A stretch of DNA of 64,000 bases from Vogesella urethralis. Lineage in GTDB: Bacteria; Pseudomonadota; Gammaproteobacteria; Burkholderiales; Chromobacteriaceae. Both the position numbers and the translations under genes were made by a program. This document shows, in pieces, positions 1 through 10,166 of the stretch. The first letter of the stretch is position 1; each line of letters starts with the position of its first letter. The notes below the pieces were generated by a model. That model was given only the letters and a program-made list of their open reading frames with translations, had not been told where the DNA came from and made no database searches. The stretch lies in contig NZ_VMDW02000054.1 of NCBI RefSeq assembly GCF_007644045.2, positions 35,256-99,255 of the forward strand, read 5' to 3'.

Positions 1-2109
<2,109 letters not shown>

Positions 2110-2141
2110 GGTTATCGCTCAATTCAATTCAATTATTCAAT

Positions 2142-2789
2142 TCACAGACTGGCTGCGGCCAACTTGGCGCCAAAGCCGATGAACATCGCCCCGACCGAGC
2201 CGCCCATGGCGGCCGACAAGCGGCGGCGGCGGCGGAAGGCGTCGGCCAGATGACTACCGGCCAGGATGATCATCGTCAGGTACAGCAGGCTGAAGCACTG
2301 CACGATGGTGCCCAGCACGGCAAACGTCAGCGCCGGGTAGGCATAGGCCGGATCGACGAACTGCACGAAGAACGATACGAAAAACAGGATCGCTTTCGGG
2401 TTCATCAGGCTGATCAGCAGCGCCTTGCGGAACGGGTTGGCCGCATCGACCTGCCGCGCTTCGGCCGCCGCCTGCGGCTGCGCAGCACGGCGCCACGCCT
2501 GCCAGCCGCCTTTCAGCATGTTCAGGCCGATCCAGGCCAGGTAGCCGCCACCCAGGTACTTCACGATGGCAAACAGCGCCGGGTTGGTCTGCAGCAGGCC
2601 GGCAGCACCGGTGGCTGCCAGCGTCATCAGGATCAGGTCGCCGGTAAACACCCCGGCGGCACCGGCAAAGCCGGCGCGCGCACCACGCTGGGCTGCGACG
2701 GACAGCACGTACATCGAGTTGGGCCCCGGCAGCAGGATGATGAAAATGGTGCCGAGGATGTAGGTGGTGAGGTCGGTAATGCCCAGCAT
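2142..2789 (-). CDS. leuE: LysE/LeuE-family amino-acid exporter
   Basis: Inner-membrane exporter of the LysE/RhtB superfamily, 215 aa with about six hydrophobic segments. It carries the family signature GPNSMYVLSVAAQRG near the N-terminus and the NPKAILFFVSFFVQFVDP stretch shared with E. coli LeuE. I chose ATG 2787-2789, preceded by GGGAGA, over an upstream in-frame start that would overlap carA. It lies between carA (ends 2803) and carB (starts 2109), so it is probably co-transcribed with them. Substrate cannot be read from sequence; leucine or a related amino acid is inferred from the LeuE resemblance. A copy of the GCGGCCAAC motif overlaps its C-terminal codons and another lies inside the gene. 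Confidence 0.85.
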   Translation of the reverse strand: MLGITDLTTYILGTIFIILLPGPNSMYVLSVAAQRGARAGFAGAAGVFTGDLILMTLAATGAAGLLQTNPALFAIVKYLGGGYLAWIGLNMLKGGWQAWRRAAQPQAAAEARQVDAANPFRKALLISLMNPKAILFFVSFFVQFVDPAYAYPALTFAVLGTIVQCFSLLYLTMIILAGSHLADAFRRRRRLSAAMGGSVGAMFIGFGAKLAAASL

Positions 2790-2802
2790 GATGGTCTCCC
2801 GA

Positions 2803-3930
2803 TCAGGCGCGTTCGGCCATGGCGGCGATGAAACGGTCAAACAGGTAGGCGACGTCTTCCGGGCCCGGGCTGGCTTCCGGGTGGCCCTGGAACGAGAACG
2901 CCGGGCGGTCGGTCAGCGCAATGCCCTGCACGGTCTGGTCGAACAGCGAACGATGCGTCACGCGCACGTTGGCTGGCAGGCTGGATTCGTCCACCTGGAA
3001 GCCGTGGTTCTGGCTGGTGATCATCACGCGGCCGCTGTCGAGGTCCTGCACCGGGTGGTTGGCACCGTGGTGGCCGAACTTCATCTTGGATGTCTTGGCA
3101 CCACTGGCCAGACCCAGCAGCTGGTGACCCAGGCAAATGCCGAATACCGGCAGCTTGGTGTCGAGGATCTCGCGGATGGCGGTAATCGCGTAGTCACACG
3201 GTTCCGGGTCGCCCGGGCCGTTGGACAGGAACACGCCGTTCGGGTTGAGCGCCAGCACGTCCTTGGCCGGGGTTTGGGCCGGCACCACGGTCAGCTTGCA
3301 GCCACGCTCGGCCAGCATGCGCAGGATGTTGTGCTTGACGCCGAAGTCGTAGGCCACCACGTGGAACGGGGTGTCGGTCTGTTCGGTGTAGCCCTGGCCC
3401 AGGCGCCACTCGCGCAGGTTCCAGCTGTAGCTTTCCTTGCAGCTCACCACCTTGGCCAGATCCTGGCCTGCCATGCTGCCAAAACCGCGGGCCAGTTCAA
3501 CGGCACGGGCTTCGTCGATGTCACCGGCCATGATGCAACCGGCCTGGGCACCTTTTTCACGCAGGATGCGGGTGAGTTTGCGGGTATCGATGTCGGCAAT
3601 GGCGACAACGTTGTTCTTCACCAGATAATCGGACAGCGAGTCTTCTGAACGGAAGTTGCTGTGCAACAGCGGCAGATCGCGAATGATCAGGCCGGATGCA
3701 AAAACGGCGCCGGACTCGGTATCTTCCGAGTTGGCGCCGACGTTTCCAATATGGGGATAGGTCAGAGTGACGATTTGCCGGGTATAGGACGGATCGGTAA
3801 GGATTTCCTGATAACCGGTCATGGCGGTATTGAATACCACCTCTCCGACGGTGTGGCCGCTGGCTCCGATGGCAACGCCTTTGAAAAGGGTGCCGTCAGC
3901 CAAGGCTAGAATCGCGGGTACGGTTGTCAC
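2803..3930 (-). CDS. carA: Carbamoyl-phosphate synthase small (glutaminase) subunit
   Basis: CarA hydrolyses glutamine and channels ammonia to CarB. It is 375 aa, normal for the family. The class I glutamine amidotransferase triad is visible: Cys266 in GICLGHQ, His350 and Glu352 in QGHPEA. The start is GTG (3928-3930) with AGGAG 8 nt upstream. Downstream on the same strand come the LeuE-like exporter and carB. The upstream region holds a hairpin (3976-4008) that could be regulatory. Confidence 0.97.
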   Translation of the reverse strand: MTTVPAILALADGTLFKGVAIGASGHTVGEVVFNTAMTGYQEILTDPSYTRQIVTLTYPHIGNVGANSEDTESGAVFASGLIIRDLPLLHSNFRSEDSLSDYLVKNNVVAIADIDTRKLTRILREKGAQAGCIMAGDIDEARAVELARGFGSMAGQDLAKVVSCKESYSWNLREWRLGQGYTEQTDTPFHVVAYDFGVKHNILRMLAERGCKLTVVPAQTPAKDVLALNPNGVFLSNGPGDPEPCDYAITAIREILDTKLPVFGICLGHQLLGLASGAKTSKMKFGHHGANHPVQDLDSGRVMITSQNHGFQVDESSLPANVRVTHRSLFDQTVQGIALTDRPAFSFQGHPEASPGPEDVAYLFDRFIAAMAERA

Positions 3931-3975
3931 TGGCTGGCTCCTGAATAATGGTCTTTTGAATCGCTTTATATAACA

Positions 3976-4008
3976 AACGGGACACCACGCCGCAGCGCTT
4001 GTCCCGTT
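3976..4008 (-). promoter_or_regulatory. Inverted repeat in the carA leader / gspN-carA intergenic region
   Basis: AACGGGAC at 3976-3983 and GTCCCGTT at 4001-4008 form an 8-bp perfect stem with a 17-nt GC-rich loop. On the minus strand it is followed by TGTTATATAAAG and then, about 40 nt on, the carA GTG. It could be the terminator of the gsp operon, an attenuator of carA, or an operator; sequence alone does not decide. Confidence 0.4.
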
Positions 4009-4100
4009 CGGTTAAACTTTTCGATTATAACCCGATTTTCTGTTTTTTCAATGGTTTTTCCGGAACAATTTTTCGCTTATCAACAAAAACAGGCACTTGC

Positions 4101-4112
4101 TGCGGCCAACCT
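4101..4112 (+). repeat. Copy of the TGCGGCCAACCT motif, intergenic
   Basis: Full 12-base form of the window-wide repeated motif, in the spacer downstream of gspN. The 3931-4139 spacer otherwise holds the carA leader hairpin and AT-rich DNA. Confidence 0.6.
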
Positions 4113-4126
4113 GTCCGGCAGGCACA

Positions 4127-4144
4127 GTTGACGAAAACGTCAAC
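4127..4144 (-). terminator. Hairpin over the gspN stop codon
   Basis: GTTGACG (4127-4133), AAAA loop, CGTCAAC (4138-4144): a 7-bp perfect stem that includes the gspN TGA (complement of 4140-4142). There is no T-run directly after it, so it may be a processing or stability hairpin at the operon end rather than an intrinsic terminator. Confidence 0.35.
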
Positions 4145-4871
4145 GCAGCTGCCAGGCCACGCTGGTGGGGCCATTCGGCTGACCCAGCATCAGCAATACC
4201 GGTTTCAGCGCCTCATAATCGCCAGATTCGCTAGCGGCGGTGCCGGCAAACTGCAGGCCGTTACCACTATAGCTGCCCTGCCCCTGCATTTGCAGCGGGC
4301 CGTGCACGGTACGCAGGGTCAGCAGCACCTGGCTGCCCTGCCCTTGCGCGTCCAGCGCATAGCTGCCAAACGGCTGCAGTCGCGACAACGGCGAGCTGGC
4401 CGCCTGCCAGCCCAGCATGGCCGCGCCTTGCACCTGACCACCGGCCAGCAGCCACTGCGGTACGTGCAGCTGCAGCACGCCGCCCAGCCGCGCGCTGTGC
4501 CAGCGTGGCGAAAAGGCGGTCACCGCCGCCACCGGCACCTGCAGCTGCAGGTTTTCCACCGTCACACCGCCCCACTGCAACCGCGCCTGGGCTATCGTGC
4601 CGTCGCTATCGATCTGCCAGCCCAGTGCCAGCTGCCGCAAGGCGGTCGGTTGCCAGCGCCACGCCAGCCGTGACATCGGCAGTACCTCGCCGGAGGCGGC
4701 CACGTACATCAACTGCCCCTCGCCCTGCCACACAGTGCCACTGGCCGCCGCCAGCCGCCACCGCTGGCCGGTAGCCGCCGCCAGCCGTGCGTCCAGCAGG
4801 CTAGCCGGCAGATGGGCCAGTAAAGAAGCGCTGCCCACCAGCAGCAGCATCAGCCACGCACCACGCCTCAT
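4140..4871 (-). CDS. gspN: Type II secretion protein GspN
   Basis: Last gene of the type II secretion operon, 243 aa. It has an N-terminal hydrophobic anchor (MLLLVGSASLLAHLPASLL) and a beta-rich periplasmic remainder with LAWRWQP and VWQGEGQL stretches typical of GspN. The role of GspN is accessory and not well defined. The start ATG (4869-4871) overlaps the gspM stop by the ATGA arrangement, showing translational coupling. Confidence 0.85.
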   Translation of the reverse strand: MRRGAWLMLLLVGSASLLAHLPASLLDARLAAATGQRWRLAAASGTVWQGEGQLMYVAASGEVLPMSRLAWRWQPTALRQLALGWQIDSDGTIAQARLQWGGVTVENLQLQVPVAAVTAFSPRWHSARLGGVLQLHVPQWLLAGGQVQGAAMLGWQAASSPLSRLQPFGSYALDAQGQGSQVLLTLRTVHGPLQMQGQGSYSGNGLQFAGTAASESGDYEALKPVLLMLGQPNGPTSVAWQLR

Positions 4872-5365
4872 GCTTCCCCCCCGGCGTGCGCCAGCACCGC
4901 ATCGAGTTTCACCCGCCCCGGGCCGGCGGCATCGGCTTGCAAGCGCAGAATGCGCACCTGTTGTGCCGCCAGCGTGCCGGTGGCTTTCACCCAGTCGTCA
5001 AACGCTACCTCGCCGCTGACGCGCACGCCAAAACCGCCCTCTTCCGCCAACTGCAAGTTGCCCAGCCCGGCCTGCTGCAACAGCGGTTGCAGCATCAGCT
5101 TGAGCTCGGCGGCGGCCAACGGCGCCACTTCGGCTTGCGGCTTCAGCCCGCGTGCCTCGCTGGCCAGCGTCGCCACCAGCTGTTTCTCGGCCTGCAAGCC
5201 GGCGACCGAGGCGGCCAGCCTGGCCGACTGGCGGTGCGCCGGCTCCCATAGCGCCACATAGAACAACGCGCCGCCCAGCACGATGGCCATCAGCAGCAAC
5301 AGGCGCTGCTCGCGCTGCGACAGCTGCTGCCAGCGCTGCCGGCCTTGATTGATCAGGTTCTGCAT
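4868..5365 (-). CDS. gspM: Type II secretion inner-membrane platform protein GspM
   Basis: 165-aa bitopic membrane protein that partners GspL in the inner-membrane platform. One membrane segment lies at about residues 25-40 (LLLLMAIVLGGALFYVAL), preceded by a short charged cytoplasmic stretch rich in Q and R, then a coiled-coil-like region and a small ferredoxin-like periplasmic domain. I chose the ATG at 5363-5365, which overlaps the gspL TAA (TAATG), rather than an upstream in-frame start inside gspL. It overlaps gspN by 4 nt. Confidence 0.88.
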   Translation of the reverse strand: MQNLINQGRQRWQQLSQREQRLLLLMAIVLGGALFYVALWEPAHRQSARLAASVAGLQAEKQLVATLASEARGLKPQAEVAPLAAAELKLMLQPLLQQAGLGNLQLAEEGGFGVRVSGEVAFDDWVKATGTLAAQQVRILRLQADAAGPGRVKLDAVLAHAGGEA

Positions 5366-6516
5366 TACGGCTTCCTTGTCAGTATCCACTCGCGCTGGCC
5401 CTGCTCGGTTTGTGCCGAGCTCAGCAGCCACTGCCGCGCCGCCAGTTGCTCGCGCCAGCGCGCAGCCACCTCGGGTGCCAGCGTCGGCGCCACGAACGCC
5501 AGACGGCCGGCCTCATACCGGAGCTGGGCCAGCTGCAGTTGGCCGCCGCTGACGGCAGCCAGCTGCGCCATGGCCGCCACCGCATCGTCGCGCGCCGGCA
5601 GGCCGCGGCTGAGCCGGAGGCGGTCGACTGCGCGCAGCATCGGCAAGGCGCTGCTACCGGCCACCGCCTGCGGCGCCCACGGCTGCACCAGCTGACGGAT
5701 GTCCTGCTGCAGGCTGCGCTTTTGCCACGCGTACCAGCCCCACTGGCCGCACACCAGCGCTGTCTGCGCCAGGATGAGCGCGCCCAGAATCAACCCACTG
5801 CGGCGCAACAGCGGCGCCAGTGCACGCCACTGGCGGTCTGCCGCCAGCTCGCCCTGGGCAAAATTGACGCCCTGATGGCGCCCGAGCTGCCACTGCCAGC
5901 GCGGCAGCGCTTGCACCTCGACCGCCGGCAAACCGGCCGGCGCCTCGCCCAACAGCGTAATGCTGGCCGGGGCCGGCGCGGCGGCCAACCGGGGCAGCAG
6001 CAGGCCGACGCTGGCCGCCGGCAAGAAGCCGGCCTGGCCGTACGGCTGCCGCAGCAAATAGCCGTGCTCGCCCTGCGCCAGCACCCAGCCGTCGGCAGCG
6101 GGCACGGGCAGCAGGTGTTCTTCCGGCACGATGCGATCGGCCAGCCGGCCCAGCTGGCGCAGCATGGCCACCGCGCGGCGCACCGGCGCCGCCTCGCACA
6201 CCCCCACCACCCGTTTGCCATCCGGCAGCCGCTCGCCCGGCGCGTACAGGTTGGCCGCCGGGTCGTTGCCCAGCTGTTCTTCCAGCGCGTAGCCGATCAC
6301 GGCCGGCTTCAGCTCGCGCCCGGCCGGCAGGCTGGCGGCGATGAACAGCGTGCGGCCAGCCGGCAACACCAGCTCCAGCTGCTCGCTGCGCGGCCACGCC
6401 GACGGCGGGCCGTCGCCCTGTTCGCGGCACTGGCCGTGGCGGTCCAGCAAGGCCCACGGCAAGCCGGGCTCGCTATCAGGCCAGCCCGGCCGCCAATACA
6501 GTCTCAATACACTCAT
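5365..6516 (-). CDS. gspL: Type II secretion inner-membrane platform protein GspL
   Basis: GspL recruits the GspE ATPase to the membrane. At 383 aa it has the expected cytoplasmic actin-like domain (roughly residues 1-230), one membrane segment (SGLILGALILAQTALVCGQWGWYAW) and a periplasmic domain that pairs with GspM. The start ATG 6514-6516 overlaps the gspK stop (ATGA); a longer in-frame extension inside gspK is unlikely. It is very rich in Leu, Ala and Gln, as is common for GspL in high-GC betaproteobacteria. Confidence 0.9.
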   Translation of the reverse strand: MSVLRLYWRPGWPDSEPGLPWALLDRHGQCREQGDGPPSAWPRSEQLELVLPAGRTLFIAASLPAGRELKPAVIGYALEEQLGNDPAANLYAPGERLPDGKRVVGVCEAAPVRRAVAMLRQLGRLADRIVPEEHLLPVPAADGWVLAQGEHGYLLRQPYGQAGFLPAASVGLLLPRLAAAPAPASITLLGEAPAGLPAVEVQALPRWQWQLGRHQGVNFAQGELAADRQWRALAPLLRRSGLILGALILAQTALVCGQWGWYAWQKRSLQQDIRQLVQPWAPQAVAGSSALPMLRAVDRLRLSRGLPARDDAVAAMAQLAAVSGGQLQLAQLRYEAGRLAFVAPTLAPEVAARWREQLAARQWLLSSAQTEQGQREWILTRKP

Positions 6517-7466
6517 GGTTCCCCCGCGCCTGCTGCTGCGGCCGGCACGACGCCTTCGTCGCGCCACCACACCTTGCTGGCTTGTTCGTTACGCTGCAGC
6601 AGCGCCTGCACCCGCAGCACGCTGCGCGGGTGACGGATGGTGCTGTCCAGCAGGAAGAAATCGCTGCGCACGCCGTAGTCCACCGCCAGCGGGGTCAGCC
6701 CGCCGGTGAGACGCAGGCCGAAATCGGCGCGATCCTTGAAATAGTTGCTCTGCCGCTGATTCGCCAGCGCCTGCGCCTGACCGCGCCCCAGGCCCGGCAC
6801 CAGCGCCATCAGCAGCGGCAGGCTGGCGGTGTTGACGTTGATGGCGGTGCGCTGCGGCAGCACCGCCAGGTGCGGTGCCAGCGTGGCCAGCACCTGCGGC
6901 GTATAGCCCTTGACCCAGCGCAGCTGCTCGACGCGGCGCAGGCTGGCCAGCGGCGGAATGGCGTACGGTGCGGGCAGCGCAGCGTACCAGTCGGCCTCGG
7001 CGCCTTGGGCGCGGGCGTCGTTATCGTCGTCCAGCCAGTCCAGCAAGGTGTCGGCCAGCGCCGCCGGCAATTGCAGCTGCTGCAACAAGCGGCGGTAGAG
7101 CTGGGCTTGCAGCTCGTCCGGCTTGCCGTCCTGTTGCATCAGGTTGCGCACGTTGAAGCGGCCTTGCGCGTCGGACAGTTGGCCGCTGATGCGGGTCTGC
7201 TCGGCTTCGGTTTGCGGCAGCGGCTGCGCCCACAACTCGCCCGGGTAATCCACCGCACCGCTGCTGCGCGCGTCGAAGGCCAGGATGTCGCCAGCCCAGC
7301 CGGTACCGGCGTCGGCAATCAGGCGGATATCGGCACGGGCACGGTCGTTGTCGGCCTGGCGCCACCACAGGCTTTGCTGCCATAACACCGTCGCCGCCGC
7401 AGTAGCGGCCAGCGCCACGATCAGCAGCGCCATGATGATGGCCATGCCCTGTTGCTGCCGCTTCAT
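6513..7466 (-). CDS. gspK: Type II secretion minor pseudopilin GspK
   Basis: Tip pseudopilin, 317 aa. It has a short basic leader (MKRQQQG) before the cleavage glycine and the hydrophobic helix MAIIMALLIVALAATAAATVLW; as in other GspK proteins the mature residue 5 is not the usual Glu. The SAM-like region ends in the typical INVNTASLPLLMALVPGLG motif. ATG 7464-7466 overlaps the gspJ stop (ATGA). It should be processed by PilD, encoded at 25099-25953. Confidence 0.93.
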   Translation of the reverse strand: MKRQQQGMAIIMALLIVALAATAAATVLWQQSLWWRQADNDRARADIRLIADAGTGWAGDILAFDARSSGAVDYPGELWAQPLPQTEAEQTRISGQLSDAQGRFNVRNLMQQDGKPDELQAQLYRRLLQQLQLPAALADTLLDWLDDDNDARAQGAEADWYAALPAPYAIPPLASLRRVEQLRWVKGYTPQVLATLAPHLAVLPQRTAINVNTASLPLLMALVPGLGRGQAQALANQRQSNYFKDRADFGLRLTGGLTPLAVDYGVRSDFFLLDSTIRHPRSVLRVQALLQRNEQASKVWWRDEGVVPAAAAGAGEP

Positions 7467-8029
7467 GGCAAGGCCCAGACGCGGCGCACCGCTTCGTCGC
7501 CCGGCAGCGCCACGCGCATTTCCAGCGCCCGCGCCTGCGGCCGCTCGCTGATCACGGCCGGCGGCCACTGCGTGTGCCACTGGCCGTTAGCCGCCAGTAC
7601 GCGCCAGCTGATGCGGTAATCGCCGGCCAGCAGCGGCAGGCTACCCGCCGCAGGGCTACTGCCGGACGGGCCGGCCAGCCACTGCAAACCGGTGCCGGCG
7701 CGGTACCACACGCGTTCCTCGCCGTCCGGGTAGCGCTGCGACGCCAGCTGCAACTGCAGCGCCTGGCCCTGGCCATCGCCCTGCAGTTGCAGCACGGCCT
7801 GGGGTTGGCCGCTGTCGTCGGAAGCCGGCTGCCGCGGCAGGCGCTGCAGGTCGGCCTCGACGCGGCGCAACACCCGCGCCAGCTGTATCCAGCGTTCGCC
7901 GGTCTGCATGATGTGTTCGCGCGCGTTCAGCAGGTTGCCGAAGGCGCGGTAGCCCATCACGGTGAGGATGGCCAGCAGGCTCATCGCCACCAGAATCTCG
8001 ATCAGGGTCAGCCCGGCTTGCCGCTTCAT
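7463..8029 (-). CDS. gspJ: Type II secretion minor pseudopilin GspJ
   Basis: 188-aa tip pseudopilin with class III leader MKRQAG followed by LTLIEILVAMSLLAILTVMGY; Glu5 of the mature protein is present. The frame stays open far upstream (to 8593) inside gspI, but the ATG at 8027-8029 with its prepilin leader is clearly the start. It overlaps gspI by 4 nt and gspK by 4 nt. Confidence 0.94.
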   Translation of the reverse strand: MKRQAGLTLIEILVAMSLLAILTVMGYRAFGNLLNAREHIMQTGERWIQLARVLRRVEADLQRLPRQPASDDSGQPQAVLQLQGDGQGQALQLQLASQRYPDGEERVWYRAGTGLQWLAGPSGSSPAAGSLPLLAGDYRISWRVLAANGQWHTQWPPAVISERPQARALEMRVALPGDEAVRRVWALP

Positions 8030-8403
8030 GGTTGCACCGCCGGGTTGCGCACAAAGCCGGTCATCTCGGCCAGCACGTAGCGCTGGGCGCCGGGCTGCAG
8101 CACGCGAATGATGACTTTGCGGAAGTTGCCGTTGGGGGTGTCGCTGATTTCGCGCTCCCAGCGCAGGCGGCGGCCGTCGCTGTCGGTTTCGCCTTGCTGC
8201 AGGCCGGGGCCGGGCCATTCGCGTTGCGCCTGCAGCAGCGCCAGCTGGTTTTGCGCCTCCCAGCTGGCGATCATGCGCTGCTTCATCTGTTCGCTGTTGT
8301 CTGCGGCCACGCCGCCGGCGCGCAACAGCGCCGACAAAGCCACCGCCATGATGGCCAGCGCCACCAGCACCTCGAACAGGGTGAAACCGTGCTGACGCCT
8401 CAT
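8026..8403 (-). CDS. gspI: Type II secretion minor pseudopilin GspI
   Basis: 125-aa pseudopilin of the tip complex (with GspJ, K and H). The leader MRRQHG precedes FTLFEVLVALAIMAVALSALL, with Glu5 intact. ATG 8401-8403 overlaps the gspH stop (ATGA). The alternative upstream start within gspH lacks a prepilin context. Confidence 0.94.
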   Translation of the reverse strand: MRRQHGFTLFEVLVALAIMAVALSALLRAGGVAADNSEQMKQRMIASWEAQNQLALLQAQREWPGPGLQQGETDSDGRRLRWEREISDTPNGNFRKVIIRVLQPGAQRYVLAEMTGFVRNPAVQP

Positions 8404-8885
8404 GGCGCAGCCTCCACCGTGACGGTACCCACCGGCGACAGCTGGATGCTGCGCGCGCCGTTTTCGGCACGCAGCTGGATGGCCAGCGCCGGCGGGCGCC
8501 CGTCTTGCCACAGCAGGATGGCGCCACTGGCCGGCTTGCCGTCCAGCAGCAGGCCATCACCACGCAAGCCCTCCGGCAACGGGCGGTCGGCAAAGAAGGC
8601 GTCGCGGCTGGGCTGCCAGCCGCCCTGGCTGTCGGCCACGCGCCAGTGCGCGCCGTCGGCTTGCCAGTCCAGCGCCAGCGCCTCGCCCATTTCGGCAGCG
8701 TCCACGGCTTGTTCCAGAATGCGGGCCAGGCGGTAGCTTTCGTCTTCCAGCTGGCGGTGGCTGTCCGGGCGCAGGCTGAAGCTGACCGTGGTCGCCATCA
8801 CGCCGATGATGAGCAACACCACCATCACCTCGATCAGCGTGAAGCCGCCTTGCGGCCAACGTTGGCCGCAGCCTGCGCACAGCAT
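8400..8885 (-). CDS. gspH: Type II secretion minor pseudopilin GspH with an unusual leader
   Basis: 161 aa; mature part starts FTLIEVMVVLLIIGVMATTVSFSL, with Glu5 present, then a GspH-type globular domain. The leader before the cleavage glycine is [14 protein letters not shown], longer than usual and with only one Arg. Seven of its codons (CGQRWPQ) are written by a perfect 20-bp palindrome made of two inverted copies of the window-wide motif (8851-8870). There is no other plausible ATG before the mature segment and no clear Shine-Dalgarno at this one. It starts 6 nt after gspG ends. Confidence 0.88.
   Translation of the reverse strand: MLCAGCGQRWPQGGFTLIEVMVVLLIIGVMATTVSFSLRPDSHRQLEDESYRLARILEQAVDAAEMGEALALDWQADGAHWRVADSQGGWQPSRDAFFADRPLPEGLRGDGLLLDGKPASGAILLWQDGRPPALAIQLRAENGARSIQLSPVGTVTVEAAP
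8851..8870. repeat. 20-bp palindrome of two head-to-head motif copies inside gspH
   Basis: TGCGGCCAACGTTGGCCGCA, a perfect palindrome of two GCGGCCAAC copies meeting at AACGTT. The identical 20-mer occurs at 51847-51866. Here it lies in the prepilin leader codons of gspH. Confidence 0.85.
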
Positions 8886-8891
8886 GCCGGT

Positions 8892-9329
8892 TTACAGCGC
8901 CCAGGAGCCGATATCGGCGTCGTTACCCTCGCCGCCCGGCTCGCCGTCGGCGCCCAGGCTGAGGATGTCCACCTCGCCGTGGCTACCCGGCGACGCGTAC
9001 TGGTAGGGGTTGCCCCACGGGTCGTTCGGCAGGCGCTCCAGGTAGCCACCCGGCTTCCAGTTTTTCGGCGCCGGGCCGCTGGCCGGCTTGCTCACCAGCG
9101 CTTGCAGGCCCTGTTCGGTGGTGGGGTAGCGGGTATTGTCGAGCCGATAGAGCTTGAGCGCCTGCATCATGGCGCCGATGTCCTGCTTGGCGGCCACGAT
9201 GCGCGCCTCGTCCGGGCGGCTCATCACCTTGGGGACCACCAGCGCGGCCAGCACGCCGAGGATGACGATAACCACCATGATCTCGATCAGGGTAAAGCCG
9301 CGCTGGGCGGCGGGTTTGAGGCGTTTCAT
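8892..9329 (-). CDS. gspG: Type II secretion major pseudopilin GspG
   Basis: Major subunit of the pseudopilus, 145 aa. The leader [11 protein letters not shown] precedes [31 protein letters not shown], a textbook GspG N-terminus. The C-terminal part has the calcium-site region [33 protein letters not shown] 9327-9329 has GGGAG 5 nt upstream, better than the ORF's earlier possible start six codons up. It heads the gspG-H-I-J-K-L-M-N part of the operon. Confidence 0.96.
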   Translation of the reverse strand: MKRLKPAAQRGFTLIEIMVVIVILGVLAALVVPKVMSRPDEARIVAAKQDIGAMMQALKLYRLDNTRYPTTEQGLQALVSKPASGPAPKNWKPGGYLERLPNDPWGNPYQYASPGSHGEVDILSLGADGEPGGEGNDADIGSWAL

Positions 9330-9377
9330 GTTAGCTCCCTTGTGCATAGATGGCCGGCAACGGTGGCCGGCCTGATA

Positions 9378-9926
9378 TTAGTTGCGGTGCGCCGCCGTAT
9401 CCGGCAGCAACACCAGCAAGTCGGTGACGCCCACGTCCACGCCAGCCTGGCTCAGCAGGGTGCTGGCCTGGCCACGATGGTGGGTCTGGTGGTTGAAAAA
9501 ATGCAGCAGTACGCCGCCCAGCGCCTTGACGCAGGCGTCGCCGCGCATCGAATGGTAGGCCAGGTCTTGCGCCAGCACGCGCTCGTCCAGTGTGGCGGCC
9601 CATTGCTCGATATAGCTATCCAGCTGCTGGCGCAGCGCGGCCAGCTCTGCAAGGTTGGCCGCAGGCCGAGCGTCCAGTGCCGCCGGTTGCGGCCACGCCA
9701 GCAGCGGCTGCAGCACGTCGGCGCCGAAAGGCAAGCTGGCGAAGCGGCGCAGCCAGACGGTATCGCCCACCACGATGTGGCTGAGCGTGCCGAATAGCGA
9801 GCCGAAAAACGCACCACGTTCGGCGTGCAATACCTCGTCCGGCAGGCTGGCGGCAGCCTGGTACAGTTTGTCGTTCATCCAGCGGTTATAGGCGGCCAAC
9901 TGGCGGGCAGCGGCGGGGGTCAGCAT
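9378..9926 (-). CDS. DinB-family protein inserted in the type II secretion operon
   Basis: 182 aa, four-helix-bundle DinB/YfiT superfamily, metal-dependent. Histidines expected to bind metal are in TLSHIVVGD near residue 50 and in LLHFFNHQTHHRGQ near residue 135. DinB proteins include thiol-dependent transferases (bacillithiol, mycothiol) and many of unknown function; nothing here points to a role in secretion. The start ATG 9924-9926 (MLTPAAARQ) overlaps the end of the preceding 80-aa gene by 7 nt. It sits between gspF and gspG on the same strand, so it is likely co-transcribed with them. Confidence 0.8.
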   Translation of the reverse strand: MLTPAAARQLAAYNRWMNDKLYQAAASLPDEVLHAERGAFFGSLFGTLSHIVVGDTVWLRRFASLPFGADVLQPLLAWPQPAALDARPAANLAELAALRQQLDSYIEQWAATLDERVLAQDLAYHSMRGDACVKALGGVLLHFFNHQTHHRGQASTLLSQAGVDVGVTDLLVLLPDTAAHRN

Positions 9927-10162
9927 GGCGTGGCTCCGGTATAGCGTTCGGCCAGCTGGCGGCGGCAAGCGGCCAGCTGCGTTTGCTGGCGGGCATAGCG
10001 CTGCCAGCGCCACAACCGTAACGACAGCCGCACCGGCAACGGCAACAGCAGGGCCAGCAAGGCAGACAGCGGCACACTTGCCGGCGGCGATACCGCCTCG
10101 GCCAGCAGCCGTTGCTCCTCGGCCAGCAAGCGGCCGGTACGTTCAAGGTCTATCGGGTTCAT
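9920..10162 (-). CDS. Small hypothetical membrane protein between gspF and the DinB gene
   Basis: 80 aa, not recognised. It has an acidic N-terminus, one Leu/Pro-rich hydrophobic stretch (about residues 30-52, LSALLALLLPLPVRLSLRLW) and a basic Gln/Arg-rich C-terminal tail. It starts at ATG 10160-10162, 4 nt after gspF ends, and overlaps the DinB gene by 7 nt, so coupling supports it being a real gene. No function is assigned. Confidence 0.55.
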   Translation of the reverse strand: MNPIDLERTGRLLAEEQRLLAEAVSPPASVPLSALLALLLPLPVRLSLRLWRWQRYARQQTQLAACRRQLAERYTGATPC

Positions 10163-10166
10163 GGCC

